A stretch of 47,489 nucleotides of DNA from Alicyclobacillus tolerans (GTDB lineage: Bacteria > Bacillota > Bacilli > Alicyclobacillales > Alicyclobacillaceae): contig NZ_JAJFNK010000040.1 in NCBI RefSeq assembly GCF_021739485.1, forward strand, positions 1-47,489, read 5' to 3'. Both the position numbers and the translations under genes were made by a program. Positions within the stretch are counted from its first letter, which is position 1; each line of letters starts with the position of its first letter. This document shows, piece after piece, positions 17,585 to 25,353 of the stretch. The notes under the pieces are model-generated. The model was not told the origin of the DNA, did no database searches, and was given only the letters and a program-made list of their open reading frames with translations.

Positions 17585-18370
17585 TTAATAAATGTCCATA
17601 AATCGCGGAGGTCTTTTCTCATTAAATGCTTTGACCCCTTCGTCTCTGTCCGGGTGAACAATGGTCCGGTTATAACATTCAAGGCTAAAATCAACAGCCT
17701 CTTCTAAAGACATGTCATATCCAAGTCGAAAAGCCTTTTTCGCCATTCGCACAGCCAAAGGAGAGTTTGCCGCGATCGCTCTAGCAATGGTCAAAGTTTC
17801 TTCCAACAATCTATCCGGCTCTGTCAAGCGATTAACCATGCCATACTTGTAGGCTTCTTCTGCACTAATGGGTTTTCCCGTCAACAGCATTTCAATCGCC
17901 CGACCCCGGGGAAGAAAACGTCCCAAGGTTTGTGTCCCTCCAACCCCCGGAATAATACCGCGAGTCACTTCAGGCAGACCGAATTTTGCGGTCGTTGAGG
18001 CACAAATGAAATCCCCGCTGAGTGCCAGTTCACATCCGCCACCCAGGGCATATCCGTTAACCGCACAGATGACAGGTTTGATAGAAGCGCGGATTTTACG
18101 ATGAGCCTCCTCAAACATCCTGTGTTGACGATGCCACGCTTCTTCAGTCATGCCGTTTCGTTCTTTCAGGTCACCGCCTGTTGAAAAAGCCCGGTCACCG
18201 GCCCCTGTAAACACGATCACTCGAACCTTAGGGTCCTCCAACACTTCAGACACTGCGTGGTCCATCGCCATTCCCAGTTCAGTATTTACAGCATTCATCA
18301 CCTCAGGACGATTCAGAGTAAGTACACAGATCCGTCCGTCATCCAATCGTTCTTGTAAAAGTACAGCCAT
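17585..18370 (-). CDS. Enoyl-CoA hydratase/isomerase
   Basis: This 261-residue crotonase-fold enzyme should hydrate the 2-enoyl-CoA formed upstream to a 3-hydroxyacyl-CoA. The oxyanion-hole segments are visible at RAFSTGGDLKE and NGYALGGGCELAL; both catalytic glutamates are present (GGGCELAL and FGLPEVTRGIIPGVGGTQ), which supports true hydratase activity. Length is standard. GAGGTG sits 8 nt before the ATG, and the gene starts 13 nt after the lyase stop, so it is one transcript. By order it prepares the substrate of the HMG-CoA-lyase-like enzyme, as methylglutaconyl-CoA hydratase does in leucine breakdown. Confidence 0.9.
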   Translation of the reverse strand: MAVLLQERLDDGRICVLTLNRPEVMNAVNTELGMAMDHAVSEVLEDPKVRVIVFTGAGDRAFSTGGDLKERNGMTEEAWHRQHRMFEEAHRKIRASIKPVICAVNGYALGGGCELALSGDFICASTTAKFGLPEVTRGIIPGVGGTQTLGRFLPRGRAIEMLLTGKPISAEEAYKYGMVNRLTEPDRLLEETLTIARAIAANSPLAVRMAKKAFRLGYDMSLEEAVDFSLECYNRTIVHPDRDEGVKAFNEKRPPRFMDIY

Positions 18371-18382
18371 TTATATTCACCT

Positions 18383-19324
18383 CTACTCGGTCTTTTCATA
18401 TTGCATTGCAGACGGCAGTGGATGCAGGTCGCTTGTTTTACCCGCTTTCATGACCTGACCGGGCAGTGAATGCCCTAGCTGCTTTTCTAGTCGTTTTGCT
18501 GCAGAAATCAGTGCGTCCAAATTGATTTGGGTCTCAATGCCCATTTCATGAAGCATATGAACAGTATCTTCAGTACAAATATTTCCTGTTGCACCGGGGG
18601 CAAAAGGACACCCACCAATCCCGCCAAGAGAGGCGTCAAAGTGCCGAATCCCGCTGAGATAACCAGCAAATACGTTGGCTAGCCCCATGCCTCGTGTGTT
18701 GTGAAAGTGGAGGTGCACCTCTAGGTCTGGCCAGCGTTTCTGCACGGCTTCCACAATCTCTTGGACCTGTCGCGGGTTCGCCATGCCGGTCGTATCTGCT
18801 AGTCCCACTGCCGTTACACCGAGTTCGAGATAGCGCTCAACCACCCGCAATACACGTTCAACGGGAACACTTCCTTCGAAGGGACATCCAAAGGATGTGG
18901 CAATCCCACCATGTAAGTCGACCCCTGAACCACGAATTAAACTGGCAATGTCTCGAAATCCGTCGAGGGTTTCAAAGGTCTCCCGATTCAGGTTGGCTCG
19001 GTTATGACTCTCGCTTGCGGATACTACCAAATTGATTTGGTCGGGGTTACATTCGAGTGCTCGTTTTGCTCCAACAAGATTGGGAACCAAAACCGCATAC
19101 GTGGTACCGGGGTAGCGTTCAATCCTGGTCATGACTTCCGCCGCATCCGCCATTTGCGGAACCGCTTTGGGGTGGACAAAAGAAGTCGCTTCGATACTTG
19201 GCACCCCAGCCTTGGCCAAAGCGTTAATCGTCTCGACCTTCACATCTAGTGGCACAAATTGTGGTTCAATTTGAAAACCATCACGAGGTGCAACATCCCG
19301 AATCCATACGCGATTACTTTCCAA
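18383..19324 (-). CDS. Hydroxymethylglutaryl-CoA lyase-like enzyme
   Basis: This 313-residue DRE-TIM metallolyase should cleave a 3-hydroxy-3-substituted glutaryl-CoA to acetyl-CoA plus a keto acid. It has IRDVAPRDGFQIE with the catalytic Arg/Asp, SFVHPKAVPQMADAAEV, and GGCPFAPGATGNICTED with the catalytic Cys. The metal-site motif, HCHDTYG in classical lyases, reads HFHNTRG here. The start is TTG at 19324, placed 7 nt after GGAGG; the ATG of the longer frame lies inside the IclR gene. An altered pocket and the TcuAB neighbours suggest a substrate other than HMG-CoA, such as citryl-CoA, but HMG-CoA remains possible. Confidence 0.88.
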   Translation of the reverse strand: MESNRVWIRDVAPRDGFQIEPQFVPLDVKVETINALAKAGVPSIEATSFVHPKAVPQMADAAEVMTRIERYPGTTYAVLVPNLVGAKRALECNPDQINLVVSASESHNRANLNRETFETLDGFRDIASLIRGSGVDLHGGIATSFGCPFEGSVPVERVLRVVERYLELGVTAVGLADTTGMANPRQVQEIVEAVQKRWPDLEVHLHFHNTRGMGLANVFAGYLSGIRHFDASLGGIGGCPFAPGATGNICTEDTVHMLHEMGIETQINLDALISAAKRLEKQLGHSLPGQVMKAGKTSDLHPLPSAMQYEKTE

Positions 19325-19358
19325 AATTCTCCCTCCTATCCGGACCCTAGACAAAACC

Positions 19359-20165
19359 TTAATGTGGATTCTGTTCACGTAGTTTCGTGGACAAGGTTCG
19401 CCCAGTTTCCTGCAAAACGGGTAACCATACTTGAAGATTTTGGTCTGAATATTGCTCAATGGGACCCGTAATTCCCAACGCGGCTACTACACGATTGGTG
19501 TGGTCTGTTATGGGTACGCTGATTGAAAACGCAGTCGGTTCGCGTTCTCCTAAGCTGACTGCGTATCCCTTATTTCTGATCTCTCGGCAGCATTGCTCAA
19601 ATACCTCCTTGGACCTTGGGGTTCGCTGTGTAATCGGTACCCATTGCAACTCCGACAAAATGGAATCCCGTTCCGCTTTGTGGAGCCAAGCCATCAACAC
19701 CTTGCTTGGTGATCCCGCATAAATGACCCCAACCTGCCCCACGTCCAAGTAGTGGGTTCCCCCTTGGGGTCCCTCATCCACTGCAACAGCAACACGAAAA
19801 GCACCTTGACGTACAAATAATGCAGCACTGATACCCGTGTCAATACGCAGTTGTCGTAGAACTGGACGTGCCAAACCTGCCATGGGAAGTAAATAAATGT
19901 TAGAGAAGACGTAAGAAAAGATTCTGCTGCCCAGGCCGTAGTACCGACCTTCCTGGTGGACTAGGTGATGTCGTTGCAGGGCCTGCAGCAAGCGCTGACA
20001 TGTAGTCTTAGGAATACCGGTTGTTCTAGATATATCTGTCATCGATAGGAGGCGATTTCCTTCCATACTGTCGAGAACAGCTAGCATCTTCTCCAGAAGT
20101 AAAAAGTCCTGAGTAATGACATTCGATGGACCACGGATTAGATTCTTTTCCATGTCAGTTGGCAT
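19359..20165 (-). CDS. IclR family transcriptional regulator
   Basis: This 268-residue regulator has an N-terminal winged helix (LAVLDSMEGNRLLSMTDISR, then GIPKTTCQRLLQAL) and a C-terminal IclR effector domain with GISAALFVRQ, GVIYAGSPSKVLMAWL and SISVPITDHTNRVVAALGITGP. AAAGGAGGTG 7 nt upstream is one of the strongest ribosome sites in the window. It lies inside the operon between the MFS gene and the lyase and most likely controls the divergent region at 21600-21820 in response to the acid being degraded. Confidence 0.9.
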   Translation of the reverse strand: MPTDMEKNLIRGPSNVITQDFLLLEKMLAVLDSMEGNRLLSMTDISRTTGIPKTTCQRLLQALQRHHLVHQEGRYYGLGSRIFSYVFSNIYLLPMAGLARPVLRQLRIDTGISAALFVRQGAFRVAVAVDEGPQGGTHYLDVGQVGVIYAGSPSKVLMAWLHKAERDSILSELQWVPITQRTPRSKEVFEQCCREIRNKGYAVSLGEREPTAFSISVPITDHTNRVVAALGITGPIEQYSDQNLQVWLPVLQETGRTLSTKLREQNPH

Positions 20166-20232
20166 TAGAATTCACCTCCTTTCAGATGCAACATGAGTCG
20201 TACAACTACGAAGACATGGCAAAAACCTATGC

Positions 20233-21597
20233 CTACTTAGCAATGCGTTCAAGCTCACGTTTGGCTGTCTTTTCGCCAAAAACACCGAGTAAGACTCCTT
20301 CAATGAGAAATGCTGCCGCAACATAGATGAAGACCGCTAAGTAGCCGAGTCCTCCGTATATGGCTGCTACCAAAACTCCGCCACCGACATTGGCGAGTCT
20401 GCCTAGACCGTCCGTAAATCCAGCTCCAATTCCACGTAACCGTGTGGGGAAGATCTCTGGTGTATACGCATACAACAGTGCAGTCTGCGTTTGTAGAAGT
20501 AGTGCTGAGAGAAAACCAAAGATAACAACCGTCGTTGTGTTAAACATCATCCCGTACAAGATAACGAAAATAGCAATGAGGATCTCGATGAACAAAATGC
20601 TTTCCTTACGCCCAAATCGGTCTGTGATTGGCCATGCCAACAGGGCACCTGGAACCGCTCCTAAACTAATTACGGATGAGAAGGTCAGACTCTGTACCAC
20701 GCTATATCCGTGTTCCACCAATAGCGTTGGAACCCAAGCGACAAAGCCGTAGAATCCAAGAATACCTACAATCCACGCTAGCGAAAGAATAATCGTCCGT
20801 TTTCGCAAATCTTTGCTAAACAGTTCGGAAACACGTACCTTTTCAGTCAAAACAACCTCCTCACCTGATTGTGGTTCTGGTAAGGGACGCCCAATTACCT
20901 CTTCAATGCTCCGCTCGAGACGTACAAGAACTTGTTCAGCCTCCTCGCTTCGGCCGTGAACCTCGAGCCAGCGAGGTGATTCAGGAAGATAACGACGAAT
21001 AAGCACTGTAACAATGAGCCCCACCGCACCCAGGACGAAAATCCAACGCCAGCCGTCTGGACCCGTAGGAACGACAAAACGTGCAAACCAGGCCATCATC
21101 GGGATACCTAACAAACCAATCCCTAGTATTAACGACTGGTACCGACCTCGAACGTCCTTCGGAAACATCTCAGACACGTAGGTAAGACCAACCACAGTCA
21201 TGGCTTCCATGCCAACACCTGTCAGTAGCCTCACGACTTCCAGGGCCCCTGGAGTCGATGTAAACGCATTCACCAAAGAAAAAATTGAATAACATACAGT
21301 TGCCCACATCAACGCGTTCCTGCGCCCCACTCGATCTGCGAACCATCCCCCAACCAACGCTCCTAAGAACATTCCCAGAAAAGAGGCTGAAACAATCAGC
21401 CCAACCTGCGAAACCTTAAGGCCCCAATATTTAATTAGAGCAGGTGCCGCGTAACCAAAAGTGTTTAAGTCTCCCAATTCAAACAGAAATACGAGCGAGA
21501 GGATAACGACAATCCGACCGTGGAGTTTTGTCATTGGTAAACGGTTGACCCTTGCAGCAATCATCCCCCGCCCCAGTTCTACCCCTGTCACTGACAT
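20233..21597 (-). CDS. MFS transporter for the acid-degradation operon
   Basis: This 454-residue 12-segment major facilitator has the motif-A loop GWFADRVGRRNALM near residue 86, a central PESPRWLEVHGR segment of the sugar/SV2/aromatic-acid type and a long central loop. First gene of the leftward operon, so it is probably the uptake permease for the substrate. It is unlike TcuC (citrate family), which argues that the substrate or the recruitment history differs from Salmonella. The ribosome site for the ATG at 21597 is weak (GGTGGG); an ATG at 21564 after a G-rich run is an alternative start. Confidence 0.82.
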   Translation of the reverse strand: MSVTGVELGRGMIAARVNRLPMTKLHGRIVVILSLVFLFELGDLNTFGYAAPALIKYWGLKVSQVGLIVSASFLGMFLGALVGGWFADRVGRRNALMWATVCYSIFSLVNAFTSTPGALEVVRLLTGVGMEAMTVVGLTYVSEMFPKDVRGRYQSLILGIGLLGIPMMAWFARFVVPTGPDGWRWIFVLGAVGLIVTVLIRRYLPESPRWLEVHGRSEEAEQVLVRLERSIEEVIGRPLPEPQSGEEVVLTEKVRVSELFSKDLRKRTIILSLAWIVGILGFYGFVAWVPTLLVEHGYSVVQSLTFSSVISLGAVPGALLAWPITDRFGRKESILFIEILIAIFVILYGMMFNTTTVVIFGFLSALLLQTQTALLYAYTPEIFPTRLRGIGAGFTDGLGRLANVGGGVLVAAIYGGLGYLAVFIYVAAAFLIEGVLLGVFGEKTAKRELERIAK

Positions 21598-21614
21598 TTA
21601 CGCATCCCACCATT

Positions 21615-21646
21615 CCTATAATTTAGAATCTTAGATTTATTATAGG
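21615..21646. promoter_or_regulatory. Inverted repeat over the MFS -10 region
   Basis: CCTATAAT (21615-21622) and ATTATAGG (21639-21646) form perfect 8-bp arms 16 nt apart. The right arm contains a minus-strand TATAAT (-10) for the MFS operon with no good -35. The symmetry suggests a regulator site overlapping the promoter, plausibly for IclR. Confidence 0.4.
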
Positions 21647-21654
21647 TATGACCT

Positions 21655-21731
21655 TTGGAATGTGAGCGCTTTCTTGGAAAACATCCCACCCAGTGGGAAG
21701 TTTACGATACCCCATTGACGGAACATTCCAA
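21655..21731. promoter_or_regulatory. Paired 9-bp inverted half-sites in the divergent promoter
   Basis: TTGGAATGT at 21655-21663 and its exact reverse complement ACATTCCAA at 21723-21731 lie 59 bp apart. One is next to the MFS promoter and the other lies inside the spacer of the MmgE/PrpD promoter. A related TTGGAAAACAT occurs at about 21675. They could be bound by IclR to couple both promoters. Confidence 0.35.
21661..21674. promoter_or_regulatory. Candidate catabolite-responsive element (cre)
   Basis: TGTGAGCGCTTTCT matches 12 of 14 positions of the CcpA consensus TGWAANCGNTNWCA. It covers the -35 zone of the MFS operon promoter, where CcpA binding would repress. Confidence 0.35.
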
Positions 21732-21743
21732 CCAAAGTATTAC
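21715..21743 (+). promoter_or_regulatory. Promoter of the MmgE/PrpD gene
   Basis: -35 TTGACG (21715-21720), 17-bp spacer, -10 TATTAC (21738-21743), followed about 77 nt later by the GGAGGTG site and start codon. Confidence 0.6.
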
Positions 21744-21819
21744 AGTAGAAAGGGAGTAATGGTGCAAAGGCTGTACAGATACACCAACAAATACCAGTCT
21801 ACACCCGGAGGTGCTTTTC

Positions 21820-23148
21820 ATGTCAATCATTAATGAACTGTCAGAATTTATATCAAACAAAGAAAACCACTTATCCAAGGAGGACCTCTCTGCAGCCGCA
21901 ACTCGTGCATTTATAGATACTGTAGGAGTTGGGTTATTTGGCACCCAACAAGAAATATGGTCTCTCGCAAGAAAAGTGGGTGAGAAATTCTATTCACAGG
22001 AAGGACAGTCTGAAATCTGGGGAACACAAATGAAGACATCGCCTTCGTATGCAGCTTGGCTGAATGGCCTAGCTGCACATGCTGCAGACTTTGATGATGT
22101 CAATAGCCCCATGCGTGGTCACCCTAGTACCACCCTTGTTCCAGCAGCACTTGCGGTGGCACAAGACGTTGGAGCCTCTGGTTTAGATACTTTGGATGCC
22201 TATGCCGTAGGATTTGAGGTTGCTAGTCGAGTTGGCGAATTAATGGGCTACAACCACTATACAAAAGGTTGGCACCCGACATTTACAGTCGGAGTCCTCG
22301 CGTCTTGTGCCGCTGCGGCTCGTCTACTAAATCTGTCCGTGGACCAGATTCGATATGCATTGGGTATCGCGGCTTCACTGTCTGGAGGTCTAAGGTTGAA
22401 CTTTGGTACAATGACTAAACCCCTTCATGCCGGCGAAGCTGCCAAAGCAGGTGTGCAAGCTGCCTATATGGCTCAGGTTGGTTTAACGGCAAATCCCGAT
22501 ATATTCTCTGGTCCACTTAGCTTCTTTCATATATTTGACGCAGAGTTTCCTGATTCCGTAGAATTCACCCCGCAGCTTGGTCAACCATGGGCATTACTGA
22601 ATTCGGGAATTGACGTTAAGAAATACCCTTGTTGCTACATGACTCATCGTGCAATTGATGGATGCCTGGCTCTAGCTACAGAATATAACCTATCTCCAGA
22701 ACAAGTCTCATCTGTGCATATTGAGACAAAGCCTGGTGAACAGTCTGCATTGATTTACGACAAACCGGAAGATGGCCTAGAAGGAAAATTTTCCATCCAA
22801 TACACTGTAGCGAGCGCGCTCTTTGACCGTAATATCAGTATTTCGACCTTTACGGATGAGCAGGTGCAAAGACCGGAAATTCAACAATTTTTCTCGAAAG
22901 TAACCAACGATCAAAATCATCCGGAGTACGAGGGAACGCACATTAAAATAACATTAACGGACGGCAGCTCAATTGAAAAAACAGTAGAACACCCACGGGG
23001 CGCACCAGTGAACCCACTATCAAATGAAGAGATCGAACAAAAGTTCTTAGATTGTGCCATTTACACGATGCCAATTGACCAGGCATCAAAAATTAGTGCC
23101 AAGCTATGGAACCTTGTCGAACATGACGAGGTAGCCATTTTTTCGTAA
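21820..23148 (+). CDS. MmgE/PrpD family protein
   Basis: This 442-residue protein belongs to the family that includes 2-methylcitrate dehydratase (PrpD) and cis-aconitate decarboxylase. It shows LNGLAAHAADFDDVNSPMRGHPSTTLVPAALA near residue 85, a GWHPTFTVGVLASCAAAARLL segment near 148, MTKPLHAGEAAKAGVQAA near 200 and a KKYPCCYMTHRAIDG motif near 265, all family hallmarks. The ATG at 21820 lies 8 nt after GGAGG. It diverges from the acid operon and is closed by a strong terminator. It may isomerise/dehydrate a tricarboxylate or decarboxylate cis-aconitate to itaconate; sequence alone cannot decide. Confidence 0.85.
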   Translation: MSIINELSEFISNKENHLSKEDLSAAATRAFIDTVGVGLFGTQQEIWSLARKVGEKFYSQEGQSEIWGTQMKTSPSYAAWLNGLAAHAADFDDVNSPMRGHPSTTLVPAALAVAQDVGASGLDTLDAYAVGFEVASRVGELMGYNHYTKGWHPTFTVGVLASCAAAARLLNLSVDQIRYALGIAASLSGGLRLNFGTMTKPLHAGEAAKAGVQAAYMAQVGLTANPDIFSGPLSFFHIFDAEFPDSVEFTPQLGQPWALLNSGIDVKKYPCCYMTHRAIDGCLALATEYNLSPEQVSSVHIETKPGEQSALIYDKPEDGLEGKFSIQYTVASALFDRNISISTFTDEQVQRPEIQQFFSKVTNDQNHPEYEGTHIKITLTDGSSIEKTVEHPRGAPVNPLSNEEIEQKFLDCAIYTMPIDQASKISAKLWNLVEHDEVAIFS

Positions 23149-23277
23149 CGAGCACCAGAAAAAGATGACGTTCTCTCGGGTTTAGTTTTATAGATCAATC
23201 GAAGAACGAAGTCATGCCCAACGGTGTTTCATCGTAGGTGCATGATTTCGTGCTTTTTGTATTGCAGCAGGTGCGTT

Positions 23278-23380
23278 ACAGCTAAGCCGTAGGCACCACA
23301 CGAAGTTATCTACAGTCCTAAGATCACAAGCGCAGCAACGGATTCCGGGATTTTGCATATCTACGACTGTGGAAGCCGAG
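23278..23380 (-). repeat. 103-bp inverted repeat, copy B
   Basis: The reverse complement aligns without gaps to 41023-41125 at about 88% identity by hand count. It lies between the MmgE/PrpD stop and the terminator. No transposase frame or terminal repeats are visible. A short minus frame across it (23212-23466) is not supported as a gene. Confidence 0.75.
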
Positions 23381-23413
23381 TTAACAATTTCTATAGAACT
23401 AGAGGAATAACTT

Positions 23414-23451
23414 CCATCAAAAAAGGGCCTGATTGGGCCCTTTTTTGATGG
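23414..23451. terminator. Strong bidirectional terminator
   Basis: A 16-bp perfect stem, CCATCAAAAAAGGGCC (23414-23429) with its complement at 23436-23451, and a 6-nt loop. The A/T runs inside the stem give T-tracts on either strand. It would end the MmgE/PrpD transcript and any leftward readthrough from the alcohol dehydrogenase side. Confidence 0.85.
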
Positions 23452-23602
23452 GTGCGATAGGAACACTACTCTCCACCAAGTATTCTATTAACTAAGACAC
23501 GGATTTGTGTAGGTTAATTCCCATTATTTCAAGATATTCTGGTATATTAGAGGTGCACCAAGTCGGCGGCCAATTTGGGCTGCTTCACTCCATAAAACAC
23601 AC

Positions 23603-23621
23603 CGCTAAGGTAGGCAAAATG
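23603..23621 (+). repeat. 19-bp short repeat, copy 2
   Basis: CGCTAAGGTAGGCAAAATG is one mismatch from 7789-7807. The surrounding 23452-23730 holds no gene. Confidence 0.4.
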
Positions 23622-23730
23622 TATGCGTCAAACTAGCCACACCTTGTCATATCCAATGGTACGTGCAAACATGAAAAAAACTGTTAATCATGAATCCAGA
23701 ACTTTCAGGCTAGCCTTTATATTTTAAGTG

Positions 23731-24798
23731 CTAAATTGATTCATGTTCAACATTCATGACGATTTTGCCTAAACTTTCATCACGGCTTTCCATCAGGTCG
23801 AAAGCCTTCTTTAGATCTTGAAGAGGTAGACGGTGGGTGACCAGTTTCTCAGTATCTAACTGGCCTGATTGTACTAACCGAATCGTAGTATCCCACACTC
23901 CCGGACTCGCCAGTGTCCCTATTAAAGCAATATCTCCCGTGACCACCTTGTCCACATTCAAATTTGCGCGCTTAGAACCACACAATCCTACCAATCCAAT
24001 GCGCCCACCAGGGGCTACAATTTCCAATGTCTTTTCAACAGCACTTGGATTTCCTGAAGCCTCAACGACGGCTGTAAAGAGGCGTCCACGAGTCACTTTG
24101 TTTCCCGCTTCCACCAAGTCCTCCTGAGACAAATTTATAACATCATGCGCACCAAGAGACTTTGCTTTCGACAACCGGTCGGACAGTACATCTATGGCAA
24201 CAATATGCTGGGACCCAAAAATTTTGCAAATTTGTATTGTTAGTAAGCCGATCGTACCCGCGCCGAATACTGCCACCGTGTCAGAAGGGGTAATACCCAA
24301 ACGCTGAACTGTGCGATAAGCTACTGCAGATGGCTCGACTAAACAAGCTTGCTCAAAACTGATACTTTCCTCAAAAAGATGTAGACTCACTGCAGGATAA
24401 GACATAAACTGTGCTGCACCACCATCCTTATTTAGGACCCCGTTTTCCTTTCTAAATGGGCACAAATTATACCGACCTGATGTACAGTAAGTGCACTTTC
24501 TGCAAGGTATTGTCGTTTCTCCTACGACGCGATCACCAATCACAAAGTCGTGTACATTCGCGCCAAGCTTTACAACCTCCCCCGACCACTCGTGACCAGG
24601 GATGATAGGAAACTTTGCTTTCCCATTTTGAAAGTATAACATTTGACCCTGATAGACTTCTAAATCAGTTGCACACACCCCTACATTACGAACACGGACA
24701 AGCACTTCGTCATCCTTTAAGGACGGAATCTCCACCATGTCGTAAGACACATTTTTAGGTCCATGGATCACAGCAGCATACATAAGTTCTGAGACCAT
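23731..24798 (-). CDS. Zinc-dependent alcohol dehydrogenase (MDR, polyol type)
   Basis: This 355-residue medium-chain dehydrogenase should oxidise a secondary alcohol of a polyol or sugar with NAD(P). It has the catalytic zinc Cys in GVCATDLEVYQG, the GHEWSGEVV motif, the structural zinc set CRKCTYCTSGRYNLC, a Glu in CLVEPSAVAYR and a Rossmann GAGTIGLLTIQICK. GGAGG stands about 10 nt before the ATG. It is last in the leftward run after rbsK and rbsD. Sorbitol, threonine or similar dehydrogenases are the nearest relatives in layout; the substrate is open. Confidence 0.87.
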   Translation of the reverse strand: MVSELMYAAVIHGPKNVSYDMVEIPSLKDDEVLVRVRNVGVCATDLEVYQGQMLYFQNGKAKFPIIPGHEWSGEVVKLGANVHDFVIGDRVVGETTIPCRKCTYCTSGRYNLCPFRKENGVLNKDGGAAQFMSYPAVSLHLFEESISFEQACLVEPSAVAYRTVQRLGITPSDTVAVFGAGTIGLLTIQICKIFGSQHIVAIDVLSDRLSKAKSLGAHDVINLSQEDLVEAGNKVTRGRLFTAVVEASGNPSAVEKTLEIVAPGGRIGLVGLCGSKRANLNVDKVVTGDIALIGTLASPGVWDTTIRLVQSGQLDTEKLVTHRLPLQDLKKAFDLMESRDESLGKIVMNVEHESI

Positions 24799-24951
24799 GA
24801 AAATATTTCCTCCCCATCTAAGTACTTGAAATCTATTTCAAACGAAGTGATGATGAATAGTGCACATGTGTACGTCCTTACAGAGTCCGGTAAGTAAATG
24901 ACTGTTATGCAACACCAGTGCTCTTTCTTTCCAGGAAAGATACCTTCCACA

Positions 24952-25353
24952 TCAAAACACGACACCAGCCTGGAGAATGATATTCGCGTATGGGGTAAAC
25001 TCCCCTGTACGAATGGCTACTCGGGCGCATTGTGTTGTTCTCTTGAAATCTGTATGGGATACGTAAGTAACCTCAATGTTGCTGGGGAAGAGCGATAGAA
25101 TTTCTTCATTAAACCGTGGATTGACCGACTTAATTTCTTCGGCTAAAACGATCCTCTCAACCGATAATTCTGACAGAATTGCTTTGAGGACATCTAAGAA
25201 CCGGGGTATGTTTGGCACAATTGCAACATCTATGCGTTCCACACTCTGCGGAATTGGCAATCCCGCATCACTGATTAACAATAGATCAGTATGTCCTACT
25301 TCTGCGATAACCCTTGATATTTTCGAGTTTAGTATTCCATTCGTGTTCTTCAT
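24952..25353 (-). CDS. rbsD: D-ribose pyranase RbsD
   Basis: This 133-residue mutarotase converts beta-pyranose ribose (and related sugars) to the furanose form used by ribokinase. It has the family N-terminus NGILNSKISRVIAEVGHTDLLLISDAGLPIP, containing the catalytic His and Asp, and the C-terminal RTGEFTPYANIILQAGV. Length is standard. Its start overlaps the rbsK stop by 4 nt (ATGA), so the two are co-translated. Together with the RbsABC-type transporter farther right it points to ribose or a similar pentose/hexose. Confidence 0.92.
   Translation of the reverse strand: MKNTNGILNSKISRVIAEVGHTDLLLISDAGLPIPQSVERIDVAIVPNIPRFLDVLKAILSELSVERIVLAEEIKSVNPRFNEEILSLFPSNIEVTYVSHTDFKRTTQCARVAIRTGEFTPYANIILQAGVVF

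Noticed and set aside
23212..23466. 84-codon minus-strand frame over the 103-bp repeat
   Set aside because: It spans both a repeat and a strong terminator and has no start signal.
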